Assembly: GCA_020047885.1 (NCBI GenBank)
Contig: JAIFNF010000214.1
Location: 1-25,550, forward strand
DNA: 25,550 nt
DNA from: Gammaproteobacteria bacterium
GTDB lineage: Bacteria; Pseudomonadota; Gammaproteobacteria; Competibacterales; Competibacteraceae
Reading direction: 5' to 3'
Below are positions 1 to 8,907 of the stretch, one piece after another. Below the pieces are notes generated by a model. The model saw nothing but the letters and a program-made list of their open reading frames with translations, did not search any database and had not been told where the DNA came from. Each line of letters opens with the position of its first letter. The stretch's first letter is position 1. Made by a program: the position numbers and the translations under genes.

Positions 1-204
1 ATGGGCTGTAGATGTTGAAAGGCAGCTCAGGAACTTCAGGCGACACCGGTACCGGGCTGGCAGGCCCACCATCGGAGTTGCTTAGGTCGGATTCGCGGCA
101 ACCGGGCAGTTTTCCGGTTCCTCTCAGGGAAGATCGAGCGCCGATTCAGGGATCCGGATCCATCGAGCACTATCAGTTCGTGCTGATTAACGACGGAGGT
201 CTTT
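1..204 (+). other. Upstream region, possibly with the tail of a preceding gene
   Basis: No convincing complete gene is visible here. Frame 2 is open from the window edge to a TAG at 83-85 and would encode an Arg-rich tail of about 27 residues. It could be the end of a gene starting outside the window, but it resembles no family I recognise. A 10-base palindrome (CCGGTACCGG) lies at 46-55. A weak hairpin, AACCGG/CCGGTT, lies at 100-105 and 114-119 and has no T-run. The ribosome binding site GGAGGT at 195-200 serves the gene starting at 205. Confidence 0.3.
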
Positions 205-861
205 ATGGAATTCACGGAATGCCTGAAGGACGGGCTCACTCTGACCCTTAAGTCAGGCTTGCTCTGCGCGGTCATGCTGATGCCCGCGACAGCACTGGCT
301 CAATCGCCGGAGGTCGTCCATAGCGACGAACCTGCGCCAGTGGCCATGGCCGTGGAAGCGGAAGACACCGCCGCCAGCCCCTTTGTTGCCGATACCACGG
401 TTGCCAAGTCCGCTGATCAACGGAAAATCACCCGGTTATCTGGACATATTCAAAGCAAGTATCGGGTTTCCGAAGCCAAGGCCCGACACATTGTGCAGGA
501 GGCCATTGAGAATGCGGAGCGCCACCGTTTGGACCCGGAACTGATTCTGGCGTTGATCGCCGTTGAGTCCACGTTTAAGGAGCGAGCCGTGAGCCGGGTC
601 GGCGCTCGCGGCCTCATGCAGGTCATGGCCGGCGCTCATGCGGGTAAGATCAGGGAAATCGGCGGCTCTCACCAGTTGTTTGATCCGACCAAGAATATCC
701 ATGTTGGCTCACGGATCCTGGTCAAGTACCTGAATGCTCATTCCGGCAATCTGCGCCGGGCGTTGCTGAGTTATAACGGCAGCCTGGGCACCCGGTCCAA
801 ATTCCCGGATCGAGTCATGCGGATTTACCGCGACCTGCAACGGGTCACGGTCGAGGGCTGA
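205..861 (+). CDS. Small secreted lytic transglycosylase (SLT domain)
   Basis: Likely a periplasmic or membrane-associated lytic murein transglycosylase, cleaving the MurNAc-GlcNAc bond of peptidoglycan. The 218-residue product has a hydrophobic signal-like segment at about residues 13-32, ending ALA before Q. A low-complexity Ala/Glu/Val linker covers about 33-75. The SLT fold fills the C-terminal half. Seen motifs are AVESTF, with the probable catalytic Glu at residue 121, then GARGLMQVM, then a final ALLSYNGSLG that corresponds to the family's AAYNAG motif. GGAGGT four bases before the ATG fixes the start. It is shorter than MltC or Slt70 and has no extra catalytic-side domain. The family call is firm; the subfamily and the substrate length preference are not. 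Confidence 0.88.
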   Translation: MEFTECLKDGLTLTLKSGLLCAVMLMPATALAQSPEVVHSDEPAPVAMAVEAEDTAASPFVADTTVAKSADQRKITRLSGHIQSKYRVSEAKARHIVQEAIENAERHRLDPELILALIAVESTFKERAVSRVGARGLMQVMAGAHAGKIREIGGSHQLFDPTKNIHVGSRILVKYLNAHSGNLRRALLSYNGSLGTRSKFPDRVMRIYRDLQRVTVEG

Positions 862-872
862 TCCAATCCCTG

Positions 873-930
873 TCGCGGCCAGTGTCGATTCCGGTATTCC
901 ATATATAATGAGTCGAATCTCTGGCCGCGA
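873..930. repeat. Inverted repeat around the DUF1285-gene promoter
   Basis: TCGCGGCCAG (873-882) and CTGGCCGCGA (921-930) are perfect 10-base inverted arms. Inside them GATTC (887-891) pairs with GAATC (915-919). The spacer contains the TATAAT at 904-909. It could be an operator, or a hairpin in readthrough RNA from the upstream transglycosylase gene. It is not followed by a T-run, so it is not a standard terminator. Confidence 0.6.
904..909 (+). promoter_or_regulatory. Candidate -10 box (TATAAT) for the DUF1285 gene
   Basis: An exact TATAAT lies 30 bases before the ATG at 940 in an otherwise GC-rich stretch. The -35 position (around 880-887) shows no good TTGACA match. Activity would therefore rely on an activator, or on the DNA around the inverted repeat. 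The expected transcription start, about 915-917, lies just before the right arm of that repeat. Confidence 0.45.
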
Positions 931-939
931 TCCGACTCC

Positions 940-1515
940 ATGCCGCATTCCACACCTGATCTTGCTGTTCTGACAAATCTGCTAAATTCCAGCCGACCCT
1001 TACCGCCGGTCGACAACTGGAATCCACCCCTGCTGGGCGATATGAACCTGCGTATCGCCCGCGATGGCGTCTGGTGCCATGAAGGGACGCCGATCCAGCG
1101 CGAAACCCTGGTTCAATTGTTTGCCTCCATCCTGCGCCGCGATGACGACGGTCATTATTACTTGGTCACGCCGGTTGAAAAATGGCGCATCCAGGTCGAT
1201 GACGCGCCCTTCCTGGCCATCCGGGTTGACGCTACCGGGACTGGTGTTGCGCAATGTCTGACGTTCACCACCAACGTCGGTGATGTCGTGATCGCCGATC
1301 CCGACCATCCACTGATCGTTGAATATCGTACCGTTGGCGGCGAACCTGCGCCCTACATTCACGTGCGCGGGCGATTACGCGCATTGCTCAGCCGGGCGGT
1401 TTTCCTGGAACTGGCGGAACGGGGCGAGGAACGACTGACCGCCGACGGCCTGGACTATGGGGTGTGGAGTCAGGGGCAATTTTTCTGCCTCGGTCGCCTG
1501 GATGAAACGGCCTGA
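940..1515 (+). CDS. DUF1285 family protein
   Basis: A 191-residue soluble protein without signal peptide or membrane segment, matching the DUF1285 family of small proteobacterial proteins of unknown function. Seen features are an N-terminal region ending PPVDNWNPPLLGDMNLRI, the motif DGVWCHEGTPI (about residues 42-52), and LVTPVEKWRIQVDDAPF (about 71-88), both typical of the family. No clear Shine-Dalgarno precedes the ATG. The start is chosen because the conserved region begins soon after it and a good -10 box lies 30 bases upstream. The following gene starts five bases after the stop, so the two are probably co-transcribed and translationally coupled. Family membership is from memory of the motif; the function is unknown. 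Confidence 0.8.
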   Translation: MPHSTPDLAVLTNLLNSSRPLPPVDNWNPPLLGDMNLRIARDGVWCHEGTPIQRETLVQLFASILRRDDDGHYYLVTPVEKWRIQVDDAPFLAIRVDATGTGVAQCLTFTTNVGDVVIADPDHPLIVEYRTVGGEPAPYIHVRGRLRALLSRAVFLELAERGEERLTADGLDYGVWSQGQFFCLGRLDETA

Positions 1516-1520
1516 CGCCC

Positions 1521-2930
1521 ATGCGCTCACTCCTGCTGACGCTGTTGCGCACGATAGTCCTGTTGCCGTCTTACGCGCTGGTGCTCCTAGTGCGTCTCCT
1601 CAAATGGCTCATCGCGCCTCCTCTACTATTGTTGCAAATCGTGATCGGTGTGCCGTTGACGCTAACGCGGGCCCGGCAACCCATCCGTCCACGCTTTATC
1701 CCGCTGGCTGAGGCGGAACTCCCGGATGTGGCCTGGATTGCCCTGACCGACGCTACCGAGGCGCTGGCCGCTGATGGGTTCGTCCCACAGGGCGACTTCC
1801 GCTGCGATGAATTGGTTCAGAACGCTACGCTATGGCTGCGGTTATTGGCGGAACCGGATGGAGAGATCATCGCCCTTATTGGCCATATCGAATTCTCCGG
1901 TCAGCGACCGTCCCAACAGTTCACCAAATTTTCCACTGAATTCAGCGATGGCCGGGTGCTGGATATCAGCAATTTCAGTTTGCCCTACAGCTTGCCCGCG
2001 CCTCCCTGGCTGGCTCGTTTGCAGCTCAAGGATGTCTGGGATCCGCGAGCATTATCCGTATTGCATCGCGAGTTGGTGGTATCCCTGACACAGGGCGGCG
2101 ATGCGACCGGTATTGAACGCGCCGATCGCGATCCGGCCCGGGGGCTGGCCGAGAGTTACGCCCGCGAAATTCAGGCGCTGATTGAACAGGGCTGGTTGCG
2201 GATTGAAGAGAATCAGGTGCGGATGACCCGGCGCGGGGCGCTAACCGGCGTTTGGCGGCAGGCCTGGCCGTTGGCGAGCCTGTATCTGCGGGCGGCAGAT
2301 CGCTATTCCCGCCGTTTATTGGCCGAACATGATATCGATGTTGACGAGATGACCGGCAGCGCCCTGTCCATCGTGGTCTACTGCGAGCCGTTGCCGACGG
2401 ACGCCAGCGCAATCACCACAGTTTGGGCGGGCTATGAATACGTTCGGCCCCTGGCCCAGCGCACTGATCCGGAGGCGGTGTTGGAAGCGGTTGTCGTGGA
2501 ATTGGCCCATGACGAGGCGGGCCACACCGTGTTCTGTGAATTCCGCTATGCTTTCCGCAGTTGTCGCTGTCAGCCTGAGCGGCGCATCCGTCGCCTGTGC
2601 GGTTTCGACATTTTGCTGGACCCGGTGGACGGTGAACTGGCCGTGACCGCGATGGATCGGGAATTTGATCAGGCGGACGATGAGGGGGAATGGCGCGAGA
2701 TGATCGCCGTTTCACCGCTGCAACCGTTGCGGCCCGGTCCCTGGTTGCGCGATCTCGATACGGTATTGCCTGCTGCCTTGCAGGCGCTGAAGGCGTATCC
2801 GGAAGCGGGACTGATCGAACCGGATTCCGCATCGCTGTATAGTGACGAAGAGGGCGTCCCACGCTGGCAGGTCGTCGCCTGGACGGAAGACGATACACCG
2901 CTGCATATCGAACTGGACGCACGGGTTTGA
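1521..2930 (+). CDS. Membrane-anchored hypothetical protein
   Basis: I do not recognise this 469-residue protein. It begins with a strongly hydrophobic, Leu-rich region (about residues 2-50) that could form one or two membrane helices broken near IAPP. The rest is soluble, acidic and probably cytoplasmic or peripheral. The middle (about 205-285) is helical and charged, with ESYAREIQALIEQGWLRI and then an RMTRRGAL segment that looks like a small helix-turn-helix or wing-like unit. The C-terminal third is acidic and contains CRCQPERRIRRLCGF. It starts five bases after the DUF1285 gene with little Shine-Dalgarno, suggesting coupling. The qmcA/nfeD pair follows 40 bases later. No catalytic motif is evident, so no function is assigned. 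Confidence 0.75.
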   Translation: MRSLLLTLLRTIVLLPSYALVLLVRLLKWLIAPPLLLLQIVIGVPLTLTRARQPIRPRFIPLAEAELPDVAWIALTDATEALAADGFVPQGDFRCDELVQNATLWLRLLAEPDGEIIALIGHIEFSGQRPSQQFTKFSTEFSDGRVLDISNFSLPYSLPAPPWLARLQLKDVWDPRALSVLHRELVVSLTQGGDATGIERADRDPARGLAESYAREIQALIEQGWLRIEENQVRMTRRGALTGVWRQAWPLASLYLRAADRYSRRLLAEHDIDVDEMTGSALSIVVYCEPLPTDASAITTVWAGYEYVRPLAQRTDPEAVLEAVVVELAHDEAGHTVFCEFRYAFRSCRCQPERRIRRLCGFDILLDPVDGELAVTAMDREFDQADDEGEWREMIAVSPLQPLRPGPWLRDLDTVLPAALQALKAYPEAGLIEPDSASLYSDEEGVPRWQVVAWTEDDTPLHIELDARV

Positions 2931-2970
2931 TGTGTTCAGGGTACTGGTCATCTTATAGAGGAGAGAAGTC

Positions 2971-3900
2971 ATGCTCGAAGGTTTTTCAGCATTTGTCATT
3001 GGCGTAGTGATTCTGGCGATTATCCTGGTCTTCCTCGGCGTGAAGTCCATCCCGCAGGGTATGGAGTACACCGTGGAACGCTTTGGCCGCTATACCGAGA
3101 CCATGCGCCCCGGCCTGAATTTGATCATTCCGGTGATTGACCGCATCGGTCATAAAATTAATATGATGGAGACGGTGCTGGATGTTCCCTCGCAGGAAAT
3201 CATTACCAAGGATAACGCCATGGTCCAGGTGGACGGGGTGGTGTTTTATCAAGTGCTGGACGCCGCCAAGGCCGCTTATGAAGTGAATAATCTGGAATTT
3301 GCGGTGCTCAATCTCACCATGACCAATATTCGCACGGTCATGGGTTCGCTGGACCTGGACGAGTTACTGTCCAAGCGCGATGAAATCAATGCCCGCTTAC
3401 TTAACGTGGTCGATGAAGCGACGACGCCCTGGGGTCTTAAAGTGACCCGCATTGAAATCAAGGATATCGCCCCGCCAAAAGATCTGGTGGAATCCATGGG
3501 CCGGCAGATGAAGGCTGAACGCGACAAGCGGGCGGCGATTCTCACGGCTGAGGGCGCGCGGCAGGCGGCGATTCTGGAAGCGGAAGGACTGAAACAGGCG
3601 GCGATTCTGGAAGCCGAGGGTCGCAAGGAATCGGCGTTCCGCGACGCCGAAGCGCGCGAACGACTGGCGCAGGCCGAGGCTCGGGCGACCTTGATGCTCT
3701 CGGAAGCCATCGGCAAGGGCGAGATTCAGGCAGTCAACTATTTCATCGCCCAGAAGTATGTTGAGGCAATTGCTAAACTGGCTTCGGCACCGAATCAGAA
3801 GGTGCTGCTGATGCCACTGGATACGTCGGGGCTGGTGGGCACGCTGGCCGGCGTGGCTCAACTGGCGCAAGAAGCGCTGAGTAAGGATGGTCGTACATGA
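2971..3900 (+). CDS. qmcA: SPFH/band 7 membrane protein, QmcA-like (stomatin family)
   Basis: A 309-residue homologue of E. coli QmcA (YbbK). It is expected to sit at the inner membrane with one N-terminal helix (about residues 7-23) and to form large homo-oligomers that organise membrane microdomains. The band 7 domain (about 25-190) carries family landmarks such as [35 protein letters not shown] and [19 protein letters not shown] charged coiled-coil with an 11-residue repeat (188-220) follows, then a C-terminal [20 protein letters not shown] segment. A strong GAGGAGAG ribosome binding site (2958-2965) precedes the ATG. It overlaps the NfeD gene by four bases (ATGA), the conserved SPFH/NfeD pairing also seen as qmcA-ybbJ in E. 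coli. The family is certain; the precise cellular role is not established. Confidence 0.93.
   Translation: MLEGFSAFVIGVVILAIILVFLGVKSIPQGMEYTVERFGRYTETMRPGLNLIIPVIDRIGHKINMMETVLDVPSQEIITKDNAMVQVDGVVFYQVLDAAKAAYEVNNLEFAVLNLTMTNIRTVMGSLDLDELLSKRDEINARLLNVVDEATTPWGLKVTRIEIKDIAPPKDLVESMGRQMKAERDKRAAILTAEGARQAAILEAEGLKQAAILEAEGRKESAFRDAEARERLAQAEARATLMLSEAIGKGEIQAVNYFIAQKYVEAIAKLASAPNQKVLLMPLDTSGLVGTLAGVAQLAQEALSKDGRT
3532..3630 (+). repeat. Three 33-base tandem repeats within qmcA
   Basis: Three consecutive 33-base units (3532-3564, 3565-3597, 3598-3630) each encode an 11-residue unit of the form AAILxAEGxxx. Most differences are third-position or in the variable residues. The repeat forms the coiled-coil stalk typical of SPFH proteins and is an expected family trait, although the DNA identity between units is high enough to allow slippage. 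Confidence 0.8.
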
Positions 3901-4349
3901 ATGACGGGTGGCTGGAGCCGGTTTACTGGAACTGGTGGCTGTTGGGCGTCGTATTAATGGCCGTTGAAGCCCTGGTTCCCGGTTTCTTTTTCCTGTGGAT
4001 GGGCGTTGCGGCGTTGCTGGTCGGATTCGTACTGGTGGCCTTGCCGGAACTGGCCTGGACCTGGCAGGTGCTGCTGTTCGCAATTCTATCGGTGAGTTCC
4101 ATCGTGGTCTGGCGGTGGCGACTGCGCGGGCACCCGACGCATACCGACGATCCCTTGCTCAATCGCCGCGGCCATCAATACATTGGCCGGGTGTTCACCC
4201 TGGATGCACCGGTGGTCAATGGGCACGGCAAGATCCGGGTCGATGACAGCACCTGGAAAGTGTTGGTGGATCAGGATTGTCCGGCGGGCGTTCGATTGCG
4301 GATTGTCGACGTGGATGGGGTGATGCTGAAAGGGGAGGTAGAAAAATAA
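3897..4349 (+). CDS. NfeD family membrane protein (YbbJ-like)
   Basis: A 150-residue short-form NfeD protein. Two or three hydrophobic segments (about residues 12-30, 32-50 and 56-72) precede a C-terminal soluble domain (about 90-148) of the OB-fold type. In that domain [20 protein letters not shown] and RVDDSTWKV are recognisable family positions. There is no serine-protease (ClpP-like) domain, unlike long NfeD proteins. The ATG overlaps the qmcA stop by four bases, so the two are translated together and the proteins probably form a membrane complex. NfeD partners usually accompany SPFH proteins. The specific role here is unknown. Confidence 0.9.
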   Translation: MNDGWLEPVYWNWWLLGVVLMAVEALVPGFFFLWMGVAALLVGFVLVALPELAWTWQVLLFAILSVSSIVVWRWRLRGHPTHTDDPLLNRRGHQYIGRVFTLDAPVVNGHGKIRVDDSTWKVLVDQDCPAGVRLRIVDVDGVMLKGEVEK

Positions 4350-4388
4350 GGCACCAGGGTTTCAGGCAGGTTGCCTGGTCTGATGCCT
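4349..4388. terminator. Hairpins between convergent genes
   Basis: A small perfect hairpin, CAGGCA (4363-4368) with TGCCTG (4372-4377), sits within a larger imperfect one: AGGCACCAGG (4349-4358) opposite CCTGG and TGCCT (4374-4388, five-base bulge). It lies between the ends of nfeD (plus) and ydfG (minus), where a bidirectional terminator is expected. No clear T-run follows on either strand, so this is only a candidate. Confidence 0.35.
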
Positions 4389-4410
4389 CAATGCCGGTCT
4401 TCTGACCTCT

Positions 4411-5169
4411 TCAGACTTCCCGATGAATAGCGAACGGTGAAAACGCCTGACAGACCGGCATCACTTCCACCCGATTGATATTGACGTGTGCCGGGCGCGT
4501 CGCTGCCCAGTACACCACATCGGCAATATCCGCCGCCGCCAGGGGCTGGGCACCATCGTAAATTCGTCCGGCCTTGCTGTCGTCGCCTTTGAAGCGCACC
4601 AGTGAGAACTCGGTTTCCGCCATCCCCGGTTCCACATTAGTCACCCGGACTTTCGTCCCGAGCAGATCGGTGCGCAGGTTGAGCGAGAATTGTTTGACGA
4701 AGGCTTTGGTGCCGCCGTAGACATTGCCGCCCGGATAGGGATAGTTACCGGCGACGGAGCCGATATTGACGATGTGGCCGCGATTGCGCTCGACCATGCC
4801 CGGCAGGACCGCCCGAGTGCAGTACAGCAGACCCTTGATATTGGTGTCCACCATGTCCTCCCAGTCCTGCATATCACAGCGCTGGGCCGGTTCCAGACCC
4901 AGCGCCAGCCCGGCGTTATTCACCAGCAGGTCAATCGCCGCAAATTCCGCAGGCAAGGCGGCAATAGCGGCTTTCACGGCGGCTTCATCCCGGACATCCA
5001 GGGGAAAGGCATGAACCGGTGTCATCGCCGCCAGTTCAATGCGCAACTCGTCCAGACGTTCCTGGCGGCGGCCACAGAGCAGCAACTGCCAGCCTTCAGC
5101 GGCGAAGCGGCGGGCGCAGGCCGCGCCAAATCCAGAAGTGGCGCCAGTAATCAAAGCAATCTGAGACAT
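4411..5169 (-). CDS. ydfG: NADP-dependent 3-hydroxy acid dehydrogenase YdfG (SDR)
   Basis: A 252-residue classical short-chain dehydrogenase. E. coli YdfG oxidises L-allo-threonine, serine and 3-hydroxy acids with NADP, and reduces malonic semialdehyde. Seen are the nucleotide-binding TGATSGFG (residues 8-15), an RR pair after the second strand (about 34-35) suited to NADP, NNAG (84-87), and the catalytic Ser138, Tyr151 and Lys155 (YGGTK). Stretches such as IDLLVNNAGLALGLEPA, RAVLPGMVERNRGHIVNIGS and QFSLNLRTDLLGT are nearly those of the E. coli enzyme. GAGGG eight bases before the ATG supports the start. It lies 31 bases after the SLC13 transporter gene on the same strand, so it may be the last gene of the cys transcript, although its chemistry has no obvious link to sulfate. 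Confidence 0.92.
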   Translation of the reverse strand: MSQIALITGATSGFGAACARRFAAEGWQLLLCGRRQERLDELRIELAAMTPVHAFPLDVRDEAAVKAAIAALPAEFAAIDLLVNNAGLALGLEPAQRCDMQDWEDMVDTNIKGLLYCTRAVLPGMVERNRGHIVNIGSVAGNYPYPGGNVYGGTKAFVKQFSLNLRTDLLGTKVRVTNVEPGMAETEFSLVRFKGDDSKAGRIYDGAQPLAAADIADVVYWAATRPAHVNINRVEVMPVCQAFSPFAIHREV

Positions 5170-5200
5170 CGGATAACCCTCTGCTGAAATGGAAATGGCG

Positions 5201-6970
5201 CTAAAAATACAACCATAAAATCATGCTCAGCGACACACAACCGACCACGCCATTGAGCGGCAACCCGATCCGCAGATAATCGCTGAACCGATAACCGCCC
5301 GGCCCGTACACCATCAAATTCGTCTGATAGCCAATCGGGGTCGAAAATTCTGCGGAGGCCGCCATCATGATGGCAATGGCAAACGGCACCAGGCTGGTGT
5401 TCAAGCTCGCAGTCACCGCTTGGGCAATGGGAAACATCAGTAGCGCCGCCGCATTGTTATTGATGACCGCGGTAAACAGCACGGTTGCCAGGTAAATCAT
5501 CACCAGGTTCAGCGTGGGCGAATCGCCAGCCAGTTTGACAATGCCCATGGCCACCGCCAGTGCTAACCCGGTGCTTTGTAACGCCGCGCCAATGCCAAAA
5601 CCTGCCGCAATGACCAGTAACACCGACCAGTCCACGCTTTGCCGGGCACCCGCCACACTGACGCAGCGGGTGAGCACCATCAAGGCGGCTGCGCCCAGCG
5701 CGGCATCGAACATATCGAGGACGTTAAATCCGGCCAACAGCACCATCGTGACCAGAATACCGAGCGCCAGCAACGCCCGTTCGTGACGGGGCGGCGTCGA
5801 ATCCGGCACAGCACTGACCAGAAAGAAATCCCGGTTATTGCGATGCCCTTCCAGAAAACCGACGCCCGCTTCCACCAGCAGAATATCGCCGGGTCGCAGC
5901 ACGATGTCGCCAATCTTGCCCGGCAACCGCTCGCCATTCCGCGCCACCGCAATGACGACCGCCTTGTAGCGATTGCGAAAGCGGCCATCGCGGATGTTGC
6001 GACCGACCAGCGGGCAGGTATTCGAGACCACTGCTTCGACCAGCAACCGGTCACTACGCCGCTCGGCCAGCTTGAACACCTGATTGGAAGCTGCCGTCAG
6101 GCCGCGAAAGCGTTGCAAATCGACGACCGAATCGACGCCGCCGACAAACACCAGCCGGTCGCCGCCTTGCAGAATTTCCTGGGGCGACACCGCCGGTAAG
6201 ATGATGCCGCTGCGGTCAATTTCCATCAGGTAGCAATCGGGCAAATGGCGTAACCCGGCGGATTCAATGGTTTTGCCCACCAGCGGGCCGTTGAGATCGA
6301 CCAGCATTTCCATGGTGTAACGCCGCGGATCATCATTGGGCGACATGGCGGGTCGTCGATCTGGCAACAGCCAGCGACTGGTCAGAATGACGAAGAGCAC
6401 CCCAGCCACCGCCATCGGCAAGCCAATCGGCATAATCTCGAACATGCCCAGATTGATATGGGCGCGTTCAATCAACAGGCCATTGACGACCAGATTCGTG
6501 CTGGTGCCAATCAGGGTGCAGGTACCGCCGAGAATGGCGGCATAGCTGAGCGGCAGCATCAGCTTGGACACCGGCAGTTGATACTTGCGCGCCCACTCGC
6601 CGACGCCGGGGATCATCATCGCCACTAACGGCGTGTTATTGAGAAAGGCACTCAATGCCGTGACGGGCAGCATCAGCCGCAACTGCGCCCGAGCGACCGA
6701 CGTTGTCCGCCCTAGCATCTGTTGCGCCAGCCATTGACCGCCCCCCGTTTCACGCAACCCGGCCACGATCACATACAGCGCCCCAACGGTGATGACGCCC
6801 TGGTTGGCCAAACCCTGGAACGCCTTGCTGGCGGGGACAATCCCCACCAGCACCAGTAAGATCAGCCCGCCGAGGAACAGCATGTCGGCGGCGATCCGCG
6901 TCATCGCCAGCAAGCCCATCATCCCGATAATCAGAATGCCGGTAAACCACGCCTCCCACCCCATGATCAT
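5201..6970 (-). CDS. SLC13/DASS-type anion transporter with two RCK_C domains, probable sulfate permease
   Basis: An inner-membrane secondary transporter of about 589 residues. Hydrophobic helices flank a central soluble region of two RCK_C (TrkA_C) domains, recognisable by NGPLVGKTIESAGLRHL and CPLVGRNIRDGRFRNRY, each followed by a GD-LL/V-V strand. Family motifs are NNTPLVAMMIPGV in the first half, GTSTNLVVNGLL, and NNNAAALLMFPIAQAV in the second half. The placement directly after cysD-cysNC suggests it imports sulfate (inference). Chloroplast/algal SLT/SAC1-like proteins have the same architecture. I prefer the ATG at 6970, preceded by GGGGA at six bases. An alternative GTG at 6991 overlaps the cysNC stop but has no ribosome binding site. 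Substrate choice is not provable from sequence. Confidence 0.88.
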   Translation of the reverse strand: MIMGWEAWFTGILIIGMMGLLAMTRIAADMLFLGGLILLVLVGIVPASKAFQGLANQGVITVGALYVIVAGLRETGGGQWLAQQMLGRTTSVARAQLRLMLPVTALSAFLNNTPLVAMMIPGVGEWARKYQLPVSKLMLPLSYAAILGGTCTLIGTSTNLVVNGLLIERAHINLGMFEIMPIGLPMAVAGVLFVILTSRWLLPDRRPAMSPNDDPRRYTMEMLVDLNGPLVGKTIESAGLRHLPDCYLMEIDRSGIILPAVSPQEILQGGDRLVFVGGVDSVVDLQRFRGLTAASNQVFKLAERRSDRLLVEAVVSNTCPLVGRNIRDGRFRNRYKAVVIAVARNGERLPGKIGDIVLRPGDILLVEAGVGFLEGHRNNRDFFLVSAVPDSTPPRHERALLALGILVTMVLLAGFNVLDMFDAALGAAALMVLTRCVSVAGARQSVDWSVLLVIAAGFGIGAALQSTGLALAVAMGIVKLAGDSPTLNLVMIYLATVLFTAVINNNAAALLMFPIAQAVTASLNTSLVPFAIAIMMAASAEFSTPIGYQTNLMVYGPGGYRFSDYLRIGLPLNGVVGCVSLSMILWLYF

Positions 6971-6983
6971 GGTTGTCCCCGAT

Positions 6984-8906
6984 TCAAGCACCGCGCAGGA
7001 CTCGCCGTTCGCGTAGATAACCGAGGATCCGCTCCAGACTCACCTCGACCGAATCCCGTTCGGTATCCAGCGTCAATTCCGGCCGCTCCGGCGCTTCGTA
7101 GGGGGAATCAATACCGGTAAAATCGCGGATGACCCCGGCGCGAGCCTTGGCGTACAGTCCCTTGGGATCGCGGCGCTCACAGGCTTCCAGCGAGGCTTGG
7201 ATATGCACTTCAACGAAATCCCCTTCGGGAACCAGCGCTCGTACCAAGGCCCGGTCGGCGCGGAACGGCGAGATGAACGCGGTAATCACGATCAATCCGG
7301 CGTCAGCGAACAGCGCCGCCACTTCGCCAATCCGGCGAATGTTTTCAATGCGCTCATCCTTGGAAAAGCCCAGATCGCGGTTCAGGCCATGGCGGACATT
7401 GTCGCCATCCAGCAGGTAGCTGTGATAGCCCAGTTGCATCAACCGCTGTTCCAGGCCATTGGCCAGCGTGGATTTGCCCGAACCGGACAGGCCGGTCAGC
7501 CAGATCACGCAGGGGCGTTGTGCCTTCTGATTGGCGCGTTCCGCTTTGGTGACCCGGTGCTCATGCCAGACCACGTTCCGCGATTTGTCCACCAGTTGCC
7601 GAATGACCGGACGGACGATCATCCCCGCGCCCACCGTGGCGTTGCTGACCCGATCCATGATGATAAAGCCACCAGTGCCGGGAATTTCCTCATAGGCGTC
7701 GAACGGCACTGGCTGATTCAGGTTGAAGCGGCAATAACCGATTTCATTCAGCCCCAGTTCTTCGGCGCGTTGATGTTCCAGCGTATTCACATCCACCCGG
7801 TAATGCAGGGTTTCCGGCGTCGCGGGCAACACGCGAGTTCCCAGTTTGAGATCGTACTGCCGACCGGGCAACAGCGGGGCATCGGCCATCCACACCACTC
7901 GGGCGTCAAACGCCTCAGCAACCGGCGGCAGGCTGTCCGGATGCACCAGCAGATCGCCCCGGCTGACGTCGATTTCATCATCCAGCGTCAGGGTAACAGC
8001 CTGACCGGTGAAGGCTTCGGGCAACGTGCCTTCAGCGGTCACGATGGTAGCGACCCGCGACCGCCGCCCGGAGGGTAACGCGACGACTTCATCGCCGGGA
8101 TGCACGATGCCGGCGGCGACCGTGCCGCAGAAGCCGCGAAAATCCAGATGGGGACGGTTGACGTATTGGACTGGGAAACGGAAATCGTGCGGATTCAGAT
8201 CCACCTCAATTTCTACCGTTTCCAGCAATTCCAGCACGTTGGGTCCCTGATACCAGGGCATGGCGGTAGACGCTTGCACGATGTTATCGCCACGCAGTGC
8301 CGATACTGGCACACAGCGCACGTCCCGCACGCCCAGCTTGCCCACGAATGCCTGGTAGTCGGTGCTGATGTGGTCGAAGACGGCCTGATCAAAGTTGACC
8401 AGATCCATTTTGTTCACCGCCAGCAGCAAATGGCGGATGCCCAGCAGGGAAACGATAAAGCTGTGGCGGCGGGTCTGCACCTGGACGCCTTTGCGGGCAT
8501 CGACCAGCAGGATGGCTAACTGGGCGGTTGATGCGCCGGTGGCCATATTGCGGGTGTACTGCTCATGGCCGGGGGTGTCGGCAATAATGAACTTGCGTTT
8601 CTCGGTGGAGAAATAGCGGTAGGCCACATCAATGGTAATGCCCTGTTCCCGCTCGGCCTGTAAACCGTCCACCAGCAGCGCCAGATCGAGTTCTTCGCCA
8701 GTCGTGCCGTATTTCGTGGTATCGCGGCGCACCGCAGCGAGCTGATCCTCATAGATCAACTGCGTGTCGTACAGCAACCGGCCGATCAGCGTGCTCTTGC
8801 CATCATCGACGCTGCCGCAGGTGATGAAGCGCAGTAAATCCTTGCGCTCGTGGGTTTCCAGATAAGCCTGGATATCGGATTCGATGAGAGGGGAGGCGTG
8901 CGACAT
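6984..8906 (-). CDS. cysNC: Bifunctional sulfate adenylyltransferase subunit 1 / adenylylsulfate kinase (CysN-CysC fusion)
   Basis: A 640-residue fusion. The CysN part (about 1-450) is an EF-Tu-like GTPase that drives ATP sulfurylase with CysD, forming APS. It has P-loop GSVDDGKS (31-38), DTPGH (110-114) and NKMD (165-168), followed by beta-barrel domains. The CysC part (about 465-640) phosphorylates APS to PAPS. It has its own P-loop GLSGSGKS (472-479), [17 protein letters not shown], and FISPFRADR, all intact, so the kinase is probably active. I start at the ATG at 8906, one base after the cysD stop. An upstream in-frame start at 8963 would overlap cysD by 56 bases and is unlikely. The arrangement is typical of many gammaproteobacteria in which cysN and cysC are fused. 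Confidence 0.95.
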   Translation of the reverse strand: MSHASPLIESDIQAYLETHERKDLLRFITCGSVDDGKSTLIGRLLYDTQLIYEDQLAAVRRDTTKYGTTGEELDLALLVDGLQAEREQGITIDVAYRYFSTEKRKFIIADTPGHEQYTRNMATGASTAQLAILLVDARKGVQVQTRRHSFIVSLLGIRHLLLAVNKMDLVNFDQAVFDHISTDYQAFVGKLGVRDVRCVPVSALRGDNIVQASTAMPWYQGPNVLELLETVEIEVDLNPHDFRFPVQYVNRPHLDFRGFCGTVAAGIVHPGDEVVALPSGRRSRVATIVTAEGTLPEAFTGQAVTLTLDDEIDVSRGDLLVHPDSLPPVAEAFDARVVWMADAPLLPGRQYDLKLGTRVLPATPETLHYRVDVNTLEHQRAEELGLNEIGYCRFNLNQPVPFDAYEEIPGTGGFIIMDRVSNATVGAGMIVRPVIRQLVDKSRNVVWHEHRVTKAERANQKAQRPCVIWLTGLSGSGKSTLANGLEQRLMQLGYHSYLLDGDNVRHGLNRDLGFSKDERIENIRRIGEVAALFADAGLIVITAFISPFRADRALVRALVPEGDFVEVHIQASLEACERRDPKGLYAKARAGVIRDFTGIDSPYEAPERPELTLDTERDSVEVSLERILGYLRERRVLRGA

Positions 8907-8907
8907 A

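Noticed and set aside
7197..8078. Plus-strand open frame of 293 codons
   Set aside because: It lies opposite cysNC, has no recognisable motif, and its composition follows the complement of a highly conserved gene.
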